A DNA stretch of 18,278 nt, from NCBI RefSeq assembly GCF_040393045.1, contig NZ_JBEBUX010000079.1:1-18278 (forward strand), given 5' to 3'. Shown one piece after another: positions 1-8,067 of the stretch. A program made the translations under genes and the position numbers. Below the pieces are notes generated by a model. The model saw only the letters and a list, made by a program, of their open reading frames with translations, was not told where the DNA came from and ran no database searches. Position 1 is the first letter of the stretch, and each line of letters starts with the position of its first letter. The DNA comes from Pollutimonas bauzanensis_A. GTDB lineage: Bacteria > Pseudomonadota > Gammaproteobacteria > Burkholderiales > Burkholderiaceae_B.

Positions 1-820
1 ATTCCCAGGCGGTCTTTGCGGGTGTGCAGGCGTCGTAGCGGCCCTGGATGATGACGCCCGGAATGCCATGCAGCAGGTGGGCATTGCGCAGCAACTGGCC
101 TTCTTCCATAAAGCCTTTGTGCACGAAATAGTGGTTTTCGATGCGTGCGAAGGCCAGCGCCGACTCGTCGGCGGCATGGGCTTGCAAATGGGCGGCGCTG
201 GGCAATAGCGTAATGGTGTGGCTTTCCCATTGCGTCCAGGCTTGCGCCGCTTCCAGCCGCACCGTGCGGTCGCTATCGGTAAGCCGTTTGCGATAGGCTG
301 CCATCAGGTCGTGGCGTTCGTCTTCGGGGATGGGGGCCAGGTAGTGTTCCCAATGGTCGGGAAAAAGCCATGACGCCCCTTCCTGGTAGAACCACTGCAA
401 TTCTTCATGCCTGACCGTAAAGATGCCGCGCACAATCAGCGCGCTGACATGGCTGGGATGGGTCTGGGCGTAGGCCAGGGCCAGGGTCGAGCCCCACGAG
501 CCGCCGAATATCAGGGCCTGTTCGGTTTTCAGCACTTCTGTGCGCAGGCGCTCTATATCGGCAACCAGATCCCAGGTTGTATTGTTGTCCAGGCTGGCAT
601 GCGGCGTAGACCTGCCGCAGCCGCGTTGGTCGAACAACAAGATGTTGTAGCGTTCCGGATTGAACAACTGCCTATGGGCGGGGGAGCAGCCGCCGCCGGG
701 GCCGCCATGCAAAAAAATGGCGGGCTTGCCCGCAGGGTTGCCGCAAAGCTCCCAATACACACGATGGCCGTCGTCGGTCTGCAAAAAACCGTCGGCATAA
801 GGCTGAATTTCTGGATACAC
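1..820 (-). CDS. pip: Proline iminopeptidase (alpha/beta hydrolase), C-terminus outside window
   Basis: Cytoplasmic serine peptidase of family S33 that removes N-terminal proline from peptides. I translated 273 codons by hand from a GTG at 820; the frame stays open to the window edge, so roughly the last 40-50 residues of a typical ~315-residue protein are missing. Visible are the oxyanion-hole motif HGGPGGG at 38-44, DQRGCGRS at 64-71, the nucleophile elbow GGSWGS with Ser108, and the likely catalytic Asp263 in GRYDACTP. The catalytic His lies beyond the edge. The GTG start is favoured because AAGGAAAG precedes it at proper spacing and the usual family N-terminus (YPEIQPYADGFL) follows at once. 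It lies 66 bp downstream of trmB on the same strand, so the two are probably co-transcribed. Family assignment is firm; the peptide specificity is inferred from the family. Confidence 0.93.
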   Translation of the reverse strand, partial: MYPEIQPYADGFLQTDDGHRVYWELCGNPAGKPAIFLHGGPGGGCSPAHRQLFNPERYNILLFDQRGCGRSTPHASLDNNTTWDLVADIERLRTEVLKTEQALIFGGSWGSTLALAYAQTHPSHVSALIVRGIFTVRHEELQWFYQEGASWLFPDHWEHYLAPIPEDERHDLMAAYRKRLTDSDRTVRLEAAQAWTQWESHTITLLPSAAHLQAHAADESALAFARIENHYFVHKGFMEEGQLLRNAHLLHGIPGVIIQGRYDACTPAKTAWE

Positions 821-839
821 CTCAACTTTCCTTGTGCTG

Positions 840-868
840 GGCGGCCCATCGACGCTTCAGGGGCCGCC
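840..868 (-). repeat. 8-bp inverted repeat between trmB and pip
   Basis: GGCGGCCC (840-847) and GGGCCGCC (861-868) are perfectly complementary with a 13-nt loop. It lies in the 66-bp gap between trmB and pip. No T-run follows on either strand, so it is not a classical terminator; it could be a weak attenuating or mRNA-stability hairpin. It may also be chance in GC-rich DNA. Confidence 0.4.
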
Positions 869-886
869 ATGTTGTGGCTGTTACGC

Positions 887-1672
887 TTACTTTCGAGTGA
901 AAATCAAATCCCAGACGCCATGCCCCAGGCGCAAGCCACGGGTTTCAAATTTGGTTTGCGGACGAAAGTCGGGGCGTGGGGCATAGCCGTCTGGCGAGGT
1001 ATTGGCAAGGCTGGGTTCGGCACTAAGCACTTCCAGCATTTGCTCGGCATAGTTTTCCCAGTCGGTAGCGCAGTGTATATAGCCGCCCGGCGCAATGCGG
1101 CTGGCCAGCAGCGCAATGAATGCGGGCTGGATCAGGCGGCGCTTGTGATGGCGCTTCTTGGGCCAGGGGTCGGGGAAGTAAATATGCACGCCGGCCAGCG
1201 AGTCAGGGGCGATCATGTCGCGCGCGACCTCGACCGCATCGTGCTGAATGATACGAATATTGCCCTGGCCCGATTCGTCTATGCGTTTAAGCATGGCGCC
1301 AACGCCGGCATTGAACACCTCGATACCCAGGAAATTATCATTAGGCCTGGCCTCGGCGATTTTCAGGGTAGTCTCGCCCATGCCAAAGCCGATTTCCAGC
1401 ACGGTTGGGGCAGCGCGGCCGAAGGCCTTGGCGAAATCCAGTGTGGCGCGGCGGTAAGGCAGGGACCATAGCGGCATCAGACGGTCCAAGGCTTCTTTTT
1501 GCCCCGGGGTAATGTGGGCGCGCCTGTGCACAAAGCTGCGGATGTGGCCGGCCCCGGAAGGCGCCGTCGACGTGATGACATTGTCGGGGGCGGGGGCATC
1601 GCCTGCAGGAGCGGCAAGGCCGTTGTCCGGCTGGGCAGGCAGGTGGGAATTAGGTGAAGTGGTCATGTTCAT
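887..1672 (-). CDS. trmB: tRNA (guanine-N7-)-methyltransferase TrmB
   Basis: Uses S-adenosylmethionine to methylate N7 of G46 in the variable loop of tRNAs. From the ATG at 1672 the protein has 261 residues: a low-complexity, probably disordered N-terminus of about 45 residues, then the Rossmann methyltransferase core. The SAM motif EIGFGMG is at 93-99, the family signature YFPDPWPKKRH at 165-175, and the C-terminal TKFETRG at 240-246. All hallmark motifs are intact. The start is uncertain: the frame is open to a TTG at 1720, and ATGs at 1672 and 1666 are both possible; none has a clear Shine-Dalgarno site. A TACAAT hexamer ends about 7 bases before the ATG at 1672, so the transcript could be nearly leaderless. 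It is divergent from the tRNA-Gly gene and upstream of pip. Confidence 0.95.
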   Translation of the reverse strand: MNMTTSPNSHLPAQPDNGLAAPAGDAPAPDNVITSTAPSGAGHIRSFVHRRAHITPGQKEALDRLMPLWSLPYRRATLDFAKAFGRAAPTVLEIGFGMGETTLKIAEARPNDNFLGIEVFNAGVGAMLKRIDESGQGNIRIIQHDAVEVARDMIAPDSLAGVHIYFPDPWPKKRHHKRRLIQPAFIALLASRIAPGGYIHCATDWENYAEQMLEVLSAEPSLANTSPDGYAPRPDFRPQTKFETRGLRLGHGVWDLIFTRK

Positions 1673-1760
1673 GGGTGAGATTGTAGCGATTGCCAGACGT
1701 TTTTTTGCATGAATAGGCAAAAGAAAGCGCAGTACGCAGCAAAATAGGGCAGGGTAGCGC

Positions 1761-1766
1761 TATAAT
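1761..1766 (+). promoter_or_regulatory. -10 box of the tRNA-Gly promoter
   Basis: A perfect TATAAT lies 60 bases before the mature tRNA 5' end, followed by a GC-containing stretch (TCGCTCC) where transcription would begin. No good -35 hexamer is visible at 16-18 bp spacing. The assignment to the tRNA gene is by position and orientation. Confidence 0.6.
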
Positions 1767-1826
1767 TCGCTCCTTGCTTTTTTGGGCTGGCCCCAAATTA
1801 CGCACATGCCTCCCGCAACGGGACAG

Positions 1827-1900
1827 GCGGGTGTATCTCAATGGTAGAGAAGCAGCTTCCCAAGCTGATGACGAGGGTTCGATTCCCTTCACCCGCTCCA
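1827..1900 (+). tRNA. tRNA-Gly, anticodon CCC
   Basis: A complete cloverleaf can be drawn by eye. The acceptor stem pairs GCGGGTG with CACCCGC, the D arm is CTC/GAG around AATGGTA, the anticodon loop is TTCCCAA giving anticodon CCC, and the T loop is the standard TTCGATT in GAGGG/CCCTT. The discriminator base is T and the CCA end is encoded (1898-1900). It decodes the glycine codon GGG. The anticodon stem has four firm pairs plus a G-A apposition at its outer end. It closely resembles the glyU-type tRNA of other proteobacteria. Confidence 0.97.
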
Positions 1901-2097
1901 GTTTATGTTCCACACTCGCTGTGTGACGGATCTTCCCTACTAACGGAGGCCCGGTGGTCTCAATGACCGCCGAGCCCGACCTGGCCATTTCCGTACGAAC
2001 CGTATGCTCGACTACCCGTGCGGTGTATAGGACATGCTCAGCCAAATCGGGATGTCGCCGAGCGAAGCATGCGTTCTAGCGCAAGAGCGTTATGGCA
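1901..2097. other. Intergenic region with no recognisable gene
   Basis: This 197-bp stretch between the tRNA and the YCII-like gene holds no ORF with family resemblance or a plausible start. A small CACAC/GTGTG hairpin occurs about 12 bases after the tRNA but lacks a T-run, so the tRNA terminator is not clear. I saw no second copy of the tRNA 3' end that would suggest an attachment-site duplication. Confidence 0.5.
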
Positions 2098-2427
2098 CTA
2101 CGGCTGTTCCAACGGCCACACCTCAACGACACCGTGTGCAACAGCGCAGGGGGTTCTTGACACCATGTCTATAGCCTCGGCCAGATCGGCAGCTTCGATT
2201 ATGGCAAAGCCAGCCACTGGCAAGGACGAACTCATGAATGGCCCGTTCATCGTTTCAACTCGAGCCGCTTCGGGATTGCGCACCTGCACCGGGGTGCCTG
2301 CAATGCCCATCAATACTCCATTTTTCTGCAATGCTGCGTCGTGCGCATGGGCTGCGTCTCGAATGGCTGTTGGGGTACGGTCGTACCCCTCTCGGTCTCC
2401 ATATCCGATCGTTATAAATTTGGGCAT
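2098..2427 (-). CDS. YCII-related (DGPF-type) domain protein
   Basis: A 109-residue single-domain protein of the YCII/DGPF family, a dimeric ferredoxin-like alpha/beta fold whose members are mostly of unknown function; some are fused to or encoded beside ECF sigma factors. Visible are the N-terminal beta strand, the conserved His/Asp stretch AHAHDA at 26-31, NGPF at 61-64 (the DGPF motif with Asp replaced by Asn), and the strand GFAIIEA followed by the DLAEAI helix. The ATG at 2427 is supported by AAGGAGACG seven bases upstream. No sigma-factor gene is adjacent, so the neighbours do not suggest a role. Family call is good; function unknown. Confidence 0.85.
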   Translation of the reverse strand: MPKFITIGYGDREGYDRTPTAIRDAAHAHDAALQKNGVLMGIAGTPVQVRNPEAARVETMNGPFMSSSLPVAGFAIIEAADLAEAIDMVSRTPCAVAHGVVEVWPLEQP

Positions 2428-2595
2428 GGGTCGTCTCCTTAATATGGCTGAAACTAAGGGAGCTTGTCTGCAAGCGGCTTACCAAAAATATAGCAGGATG
2501 GCTGCTTATGGCCCTGAGCGGAAGCTCACCGACTCTCTTCGAATGACAGGGAAGTTGTCTGTGCTCGCAGGGTTCTCAACTGCAAACTAGCGCGC

Positions 2596-3543
2596 TTAGG
2601 CCCCCAACTGCACATACTCAATGCGGTGCCGCCCGTTTTTCTTGGCCACATATAGCTGCTGATCTACGGCTTTGATGAAGCCAGCAGGCTCGGCCTGCCC
2701 ATCTGGCACCACCGTGCCCGCTCCTATGCTGACAGTGACGCGCCTGCCATGCGGCGACAGTGCATGCAGGATGGACTTCTTCTGGAGCAATCGCTGGCAG
2801 CGTTCAGCGACTTTCCGGGCCACCCCGGCATCGGCTTCGGGCAGCAGCACGACAAACTCTTCACCGCCGTAGCGCGCAACAAGATCGCGAGGGCCATCCA
2901 GTGCCAAACTCAGCGTCTGGGCGATATCTACCAAGCATTTGTCACCCTGAGCGTGGCCATACAAATCGTTGTACTGCTTGAAAAAATCGACGTCGAACAA
3001 CAACATGGACAGTGGCTGGCGTTCGCTGCGCGCACGCTCCCACTCCAGTTCGAAATTACTATCAAAGCGGCGTCGGTTGGCAATATTCGTCAAGCCATCC
3101 TTGAAGGACAGTACTTCCAACTCTTTTTGCAAGTTCAGCAGCTCTTCCTCGGTCTTCTTGCGTTGGGTGATGTCAAACATGAAGCCGACCAGCGCTTCGG
3201 TCTCGCCTCTGTCATTGCGCACCACGTGCACAACGTCGCGAATCCACACATAGCCGTTGTCCTTGGTCAGCGCCCGGTAGTCCGCCTCATGGTCTACGCC
3301 GGCCTGGGATTGGGTGACGCAGAAATTCACCACGTATTCGCGATCCTCGGGATGCATGCGCATGGCCCAGTCCTCCACGCTCACCCAACTTTCAGGGCTC
3401 CAGCCCAGCAACGCCTCAATCTGGGGGCCGATATAGGCGAATTTCATCGTGGCCCAATCGATCTTCCAAGGAATCGCCTTAGTCGACTCCAGCAAGGTTC
3501 TGTACACTGCGTTGTCATTAAAAAGCTTGCTTTCGTCGGACAT
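2596..3543 (-). CDS. Soluble PAS-GGDEF diguanylate cyclase
   Basis: Predicted to make cyclic di-GMP from two GTP. From the ATG at 3543 the protein has 315 residues: a PAS domain at about 12-125 with a PAC-like end (VGFMFDITQRKK), a short coiled linker at 128-146, and a GGDEF domain at about 147-311. The catalytic signature is GGEEF (226-230), metal-binding Asp184 and Asp186 lie in FDVDFFK, and DGLTNIANRR marks the domain start, so it should be active. No transmembrane segment is present, so it is cytosolic. The inhibitory I-site RxxD, five residues before GGEEF, reads GPRD, so its Arg is missing. The ATG at 3543 has AAAGGA at suitable spacing; ten more in-frame codons lie upstream but are less likely coding. 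Its signal is unknown. Confidence 0.92.
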   Translation of the reverse strand: MSDESKLFNDNAVYRTLLESTKAIPWKIDWATMKFAYIGPQIEALLGWSPESWVSVEDWAMRMHPEDREYVVNFCVTQSQAGVDHEADYRALTKDNGYVWIRDVVHVVRNDRGETEALVGFMFDITQRKKTEEELLNLQKELEVLSFKDGLTNIANRRRFDSNFELEWERARSERQPLSMLLFDVDFFKQYNDLYGHAQGDKCLVDIAQTLSLALDGPRDLVARYGGEEFVVLLPEADAGVARKVAERCQRLLQKKSILHALSPHGRRVTVSIGAGTVVPDGQAEPAGFIKAVDQQLYVAKKNGRHRIEYVQLGA

Positions 3544-3721
3544 ACCCAATCCTTTCTCGATCCATATTAACAAGCCACTTTATCCTAAAGCCGTCGACTA
3601 CGGAAATTTACTGAACAACCGTTTCTGGCGGGGAGTTGCTCTTCCATGAAGGACCGAGTTCGACCTCAAGCGGGCTTTACAAAACGAGGTCTGACACTTA
3701 AGAGGCGACTGCCCCTTCCCC

Positions 3722-4246
3722 CTATAGCTGTTCTGCCCGATAAAAGCGTTTGAGTTCGCTGGTGCTTGCCAGATCCACTTTGGGCAGGCTAATGCTCTCG
3801 AACAACTCAGCATGCCGTCGTCGGTTTGACGGGGTCACGACAGCGATATGGTGAATCATTCGCCATTTCACGGTGTCCATTCCGCCTTCCAGCGAGCCAC
3901 GTCGGTCATGTTCGAACCAAGTTCGACGAAGGTACCGAAACAAGCTCGTCGCCGTCGACACGTCCAGTAGGATGAAGCCTGTGGCCCGCTCCAGCCGTTG
4001 GGCGATGGTGCGCGTGTAGTTACCCTCTATAACCCACTGTTCTTGTTGTATTGCCTGATCATGCAGGTGAAGGAAATCGGCTTCGGGCCGGGGCTGCCAG
4101 TCGGTGTTCGGCTGGTGGAAAAGCTGATCGAGATGAATTGCGGGCAGGCCACGTTTACACGCGATGGCTTCAGCCAGCGTGGACTTGCCGCTATTAGAAG
4201 GTCCCAGGATGCAGATTCTCGGGCCAAGGTCGTCGAGAGTGTTCAT
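3722..4246 (-). CDS. P-loop NTPase, adenylate-kinase/FlaR-like
   Basis: A 174-residue P-loop protein resembling the group annotated as 'topology modulation protein' or adenylate-kinase-like (COG0563-type). Walker A is GPSNSGKST at 15-23. The typical family signature follows: HLDQLFHQPNTDW at 38-50, WVIEGNY at 71-77, and a hydrophobic strand with a basic helix (FILLDVSTATSLFRYLRRT) around 91-109. These proteins probably phosphorylate a small molecule, but the substrate is unknown and the topology name rests on weak history. A TAAGGC ribosome site precedes the ATG at 4246. It begins 43 bp after the stop of the large ABC gene on the same strand, so it may be its last cistron. Confidence 0.8.
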   Translation of the reverse strand: MNTLDDLGPRICILGPSNSGKSTLAEAIACKRGLPAIHLDQLFHQPNTDWQPRPEADFLHLHDQAIQQEQWVIEGNYTRTIAQRLERATGFILLDVSTATSLFRYLRRTWFEHDRRGSLEGGMDTVKWRMIHHIAVVTPSNRRRHAELFESISLPKVDLASTSELKRFYRAEQL

Positions 4247-4289
4247 GAGTTAGCCTTACTGCTCACACAGCTGCGCTTTCCCCCAGTCA

Positions 4290-7200
4290 TCACGCTACGC
4301 GCCGCGCAGCCGTCAACTGCCGGCTGACCAGATGTGCATAAGCGCCATCCCGCGCCAGCAATTGCGCATGCGTCCCATATTCCACGATCCGGCCGGCATC
4401 GACGACGGCAATGGCGTCCGCTTGCCGGATGGTCGACAGGCGGTGGGCGATGATCAGGGTGGTGCGATGGCGCATAAGGTGAGCCAGCGCTTCATGTACC
4501 TGAGCTTCACTGATGGCATCCAGATGCGAGGTGGCTTCGTCCAGGATAAGAATAGGCGCATCGCGCAGGAAGGCCCGCGCGATGGCAATACGCTGGCGCT
4601 GGCCCCCTGACAGCGCCACCCCGCGTTCGCCCACCTTGGTGGCCAACCCGTCGGGCAAGGCGGCGACAAACTCTGTCAGTACCGCTTGTTCCACTGCCAG
4701 CGTTAGCTCGGCGGCGCTGGCGTCCGGACGGGCCAGGCGGATATTGTCTTCCAGCGTGCCATTCAGCAGCCATGTGTCTTGCGCCACCAATGCGATGCGG
4801 GCGTATAGCGCATCCAATGTTAGATCACGCAGGTCTACGCCGTCGATCCGAACGGTGCCGCGTTGCGGATCCCAGAAACGCAGCAGCATATGGGCGAGCG
4901 TGCTTTTTCCGGCGCCCGATGGGCCGACCACGGCCAATGTGGCGCCGGCCGCGAGCTCCAGGCTTATATCTTCCAGTGCCGCAGTGTGCCGGCCTGGATA
5001 GGTGAAGGTCGCATGCTCGAATGACAAGGGCAGGCCGCTGGCCTGTATGGGCGGCGACTTGGCGCCGCCAGTGATGGCGACCGGTTCGTCATGCACCGCG
5101 CGCAGTCGTCGGGTGGAGGCCAGGGTATCGGCCAATTGACGGCTAACTTGGGCGATTTCCGATACTGGCAGGAAAGCCGCGACGGACAGCAGAATCAATA
5201 GCGGCAATACGCCAGACGCCAGGTGTCCTTGTGTGACCCACCAGGCACCGACCGTTGCCACCGAGAGTCCGCCCAGGCCCGTGGCTATTTCCAGTAAAGC
5301 GCTCTGGCGTGACAAATCTGCAAGCAAAGCCAATCGCACTTTCTGATAATCCCGAACCATGGCCAGGAATGTTTCGCGGCGCCGGCCTGTGGCCGAAAAC
5401 GACACCAGATCGGGCAAGCCCTGTATGGTTTCGGACAAATTAGCACTCAACATTCCCAGCGCTTGTCTTGCTTGGCTGCCTAGCGCATCAATACGCGCGC
5501 GGCTAAGAATCGGCGAAGCCGAGGCCCACACCAGGAACGGCAAGAGCGCAAGCAATAGCGGCCATGCGGTGATGCCCAGGATGGCCAGCACTACGGTTGG
5601 CACCAGCACCGCCACGAATGCCGGCGCTACGGTATGGGCAAAAAAATACTCCACCGTTTCCACATCCTGCGTGGCCAGCCCGACCAGGTCGCCGGAGCGC
5701 CGCCGCAACAGGTACGACGGCGCCAGTGCTTCCAGCTTGTCGTAGAGCGTGATGCGCATTTCAGCCAGCAACCGGTAGGCGATGGCATGCGCCAGCCATG
5801 ACTCGATCCAGTGCAACGCCGCTGCGGCAATGGCTGCTGCAAACAGTGCTGCGAGCAGGCCGCCGTAGGGCATGCCGTTTTTGAGCTGGATGATGATGGC
5901 CGCGCTTAGCACCGATACGCCGATGAAGGCCGCCACGCGTCCGATGCCGCTGACCACGGTGATGGCAAAATCGCGGCGCCAGGGACGGATGATGTCGAGC
6001 AATGTACCAAGCACTTTGCGCATGCCTATTTGCTGCGCATCGGCCTCCAGCGGCTGCGCGGTGGGGCGCTGCTCATCGTCGGGCTTGGAGTCGAGGGTGG
6101 CTGCAAGCGGCCGTTCGTCTGCCAGGACGGTGTCCTGCAGCATGCCGTCGTCTTGAGCGCCCATGAGGCGCCGGTACAGCGTATCGCCCGCCATCAGCGT
6201 CGCGTGCGTGCCGGTTTCAACGATGCGCCCTTCATTCAGCACCAGAATGCGGTCGGCATTGATGACGCTGGAGAGGCGGTGGGCCAAGACCAGCGTGGTG
6301 CGGCCGCGGCTCAGGCGATCCAGTGCATCTTGAATCTCGGCTTCGTTCTCGGCATCCACCGAGGACAGGGCTTCGTCCAGAATCAGTACCGGCGTGTCGC
6401 GCAGCAGCGCGCGGGCGATCGTCAGCCGTTGGCGCTGTCCACCCGACAGCTGCGTGCCGCGTTCGCCCAGTACAGTGCGATAACCTTGCGGCAGGGCCAT
6501 GATGAACTCATGCGCATTGGACGCGCGCGCCGCTGCTTCCATTTGTGCGACAGTGGCATCGGGGCGCGCCAGCAGCAGGTTTTCTTCTACCGTGCCATGG
6601 AACAATGTACTGTCTTGCGCCACGACCGAAATCTGGGCTCGCACGGCATCGGGATCCAGGGTGCGCAGGTCGGCGCCATCCAGTTCGACCGCTCCGCCTT
6701 GCGGATCATGTAAGCGCAGCAATAGCCGCACCAGCGATGACTTGCCGGCGCCGCTAGGGCCGACTATGCCCACCCGTTCGCCGGGCGCTACCGAAAAATT
6801 CAACCCTGCATGGGTGGCCAGCCGCCCGCCCGGATAGGAAAATTTTACGTCCTTGAAGTTGATCGACAGCCCCCCATCGGCGTGCCGAATTCCGGACGCC
6901 GCGGCAGCGCCCTGCGGTGCGGAACTGGTCGCCGCCAGCAAGTCATGCACGGCGCCGGCTGCCGATTGACCAACCATGCCGCTATGCATGACTGAACGCA
7001 AGTCGCGCAAAGGACGGAAGATTTCCGTGCCTGCCATCAGCACCACCAGCAGCGCGGCCAGAGACATATCGCCATGTGACACGCGCCAGGCCCCCGTTGC
7101 CAATGCTGCTGCGGCGCCTAGCGTAATGCCCAGGTCGGTCAGGAAGCGCGTAGATACTTCGCGGCCCAGCACCCTGAATGTATTGTCGGATAACGCCCGA

Positions 7201-7874
7201 GCCCGCGCGGCCAGACGTTCACCCAGACTTCGGCTTTGCCCAAAAGCCTTGAGCGTGGGCAGGCCCTGCATGGCATCAAGGAATTCCTCGCCGAACGCCT
7301 TGAAGGCTTGTTGCCGTTCGCGCGCAGCGACCCGGTTACCCTGATGCGACAGTAAGGGAAGGGCTAGGGTGATCAATGCTGCTATCAGCAGCACCAGTGC
7401 CACGGGCCAATCCCACCATGCGATAAAAGCGAAAATCATGACAGGCGCGCAAGCCGCCACGAAGAGTTGCGGCAGATAGCGTCCGAAAAATACTTGCAAC
7501 TGTTCCACGCCGTCGATGACCGCTAACATGACCCCGCCTGTGCGCTGGCCGCCGAACCAGGCCGGCCCCAGTTCTACGATCTTGTCGTAGAGCCGGGCGC
7601 GCAGGTTTTCCTGGATACGGGCGGCGTTGCGGTTGGCTAATGTATTGAGTGCGTGTTCCAGGGCGCCGCGCAGCAGGATGGCTGCTGCTGCACCCGCCAA
7701 TGGCGGCCATAGGTCTTGGGCGCTGGCGCCGGCAAACAGCCGTGCCAGGAATTGCCCGAGCAGTGCAAACCGGGCAATCCCGGCGGCGAGCCCCATTACC
7801 CCCAGCAGAGCGCAAAATAAGATACGCAGCCTTATGCCCTGCGTCATGGCCCAAAGTTTGGCGTCGAAATACAT
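4290..7874 (-). CDS. Tandem ABC exporter (TMD-NBD-TMD-NBD), CydD/CydC-like fusion
   Basis: A full transporter in one chain of 1194 residues from the ATG at 7874 (AGGG precedes it; the frame is open to 7979, but the extra 35 residues are polar and unlike the family). The first membrane domain (about 10-320) carries CydD-like features such as FFGRYLPQL and GEEFLDAMQGLPTLKAFG. The first NBD has Walker A GPSGAGKSS at 372-380, signature LSGGQ at 476-480 and Walker B VLILDEA at 496-502. An acidic linker (about 570-615) joins the CydC-like second membrane domain (about 620-930). The second NBD has GPSGAGKST at 984-992, LSGGQ at 1088-1092 and ILILDEAT at 1108-1115. Both ATP sites look intact. CydDC exports cysteine/glutathione needed for cytochrome bd assembly, but no cydAB is nearby, so the substrate is an inference. 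It is divergent from the alpha/beta hydrolase gene. Confidence 0.9.
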   Translation of the reverse strand: MYFDAKLWAMTQGIRLRILFCALLGVMGLAAGIARFALLGQFLARLFAGASAQDLWPPLAGAAAAILLRGALEHALNTLANRNAARIQENLRARLYDKIVELGPAWFGGQRTGGVMLAVIDGVEQLQVFFGRYLPQLFVAACAPVMIFAFIAWWDWPVALVLLIAALITLALPLLSHQGNRVAARERQQAFKAFGEEFLDAMQGLPTLKAFGQSRSLGERLAARARALSDNTFRVLGREVSTRFLTDLGITLGAAAALATGAWRVSHGDMSLAALLVVLMAGTEIFRPLRDLRSVMHSGMVGQSAAGAVHDLLAATSSAPQGAAAASGIRHADGGLSINFKDVKFSYPGGRLATHAGLNFSVAPGERVGIVGPSGAGKSSLVRLLLRLHDPQGGAVELDGADLRTLDPDAVRAQISVVAQDSTLFHGTVEENLLLARPDATVAQMEAAARASNAHEFIMALPQGYRTVLGERGTQLSGGQRQRLTIARALLRDTPVLILDEALSSVDAENEAEIQDALDRLSRGRTTLVLAHRLSSVINADRILVLNEGRIVETGTHATLMAGDTLYRRLMGAQDDGMLQDTVLADERPLAATLDSKPDDEQRPTAQPLEADAQQIGMRKVLGTLLDIIRPWRRDFAITVVSGIGRVAAFIGVSVLSAAIIIQLKNGMPYGGLLAALFAAAIAAAALHWIESWLAHAIAYRLLAEMRITLYDKLEALAPSYLLRRRSGDLVGLATQDVETVEYFFAHTVAPAFVAVLVPTVVLAILGITAWPLLLALLPFLVWASASPILSRARIDALGSQARQALGMLSANLSETIQGLPDLVSFSATGRRRETFLAMVRDYQKVRLALLADLSRQSALLEIATGLGGLSVATVGAWWVTQGHLASGVLPLLILLSVAAFLPVSEIAQVSRQLADTLASTRRLRAVHDEPVAITGGAKSPPIQASGLPLSFEHATFTYPGRHTAALEDISLELAAGATLAVVGPSGAGKSTLAHMLLRFWDPQRGTVRIDGVDLRDLTLDALYARIALVAQDTWLLNGTLEDNIRLARPDASAAELTLAVEQAVLTEFVAALPDGLATKVGERGVALSGGQRQRIAIARAFLRDAPILILDEATSHLDAISEAQVHEALAHLMRHRTTLIIAHRLSTIRQADAIAVVDAGRIVEYGTHAQLLARDGAYAHLVSRQLTAARRVA

Positions 7875-8067
7875 GAAGACCCTATGTAATGAGCGGTCAG
7901 CATAGCCGACCTTGCGTCGTTGTCCAAGCCGACGCCGTGGGTGCTGACAGTCATTCAGTGAAGGTGCGCGAGGTTTCACTTATTGCGCTTTTGCTGATAG
8001 GCTTTAAGCTGGAAATCGGTCGAAAATTGTGCGGTAAGTGTTGAAAAGAGAGAGCGACGTAGGCTAC

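Noticed and set aside
407..1471. A 354-codon plus-strand open frame opposite pip and trmB
   Set aside because: It lies antisense to two genes with intact family motifs, and its translation is Ala/Gly-rich with no recognisable domain; it is a high-GC shadow.
1650..2045. A 131-codon minus-strand open frame spanning the tRNA region (contains VKGIEPSSSAWEAASLPL)
   Set aside because: The central part is the antisense translation of the tRNA-Gly gene, a well-known source of false 'hypothetical proteins' in proteobacterial genomes. The rest matches no family I know and the frame runs into the trmB start.
1827..2100. tRNA-Gly as an integration site for a mobile island
   Set aside because: No integrase gene and no repeated copy of the tRNA 3' end was seen in the window; the genes that follow look like ordinary chromosomal genes.
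2018..2590. A 190-codon plus-strand open frame opposite the YCII-like gene
   Set aside because: The opposite strand has a clear family match and a strong ribosome site; this frame has neither.
2749..3570. A 273-codon plus-strand open frame opposite the diguanylate cyclase
   Set aside because: Antisense shadow of an intact PAS-GGDEF gene, with no domain of its own.
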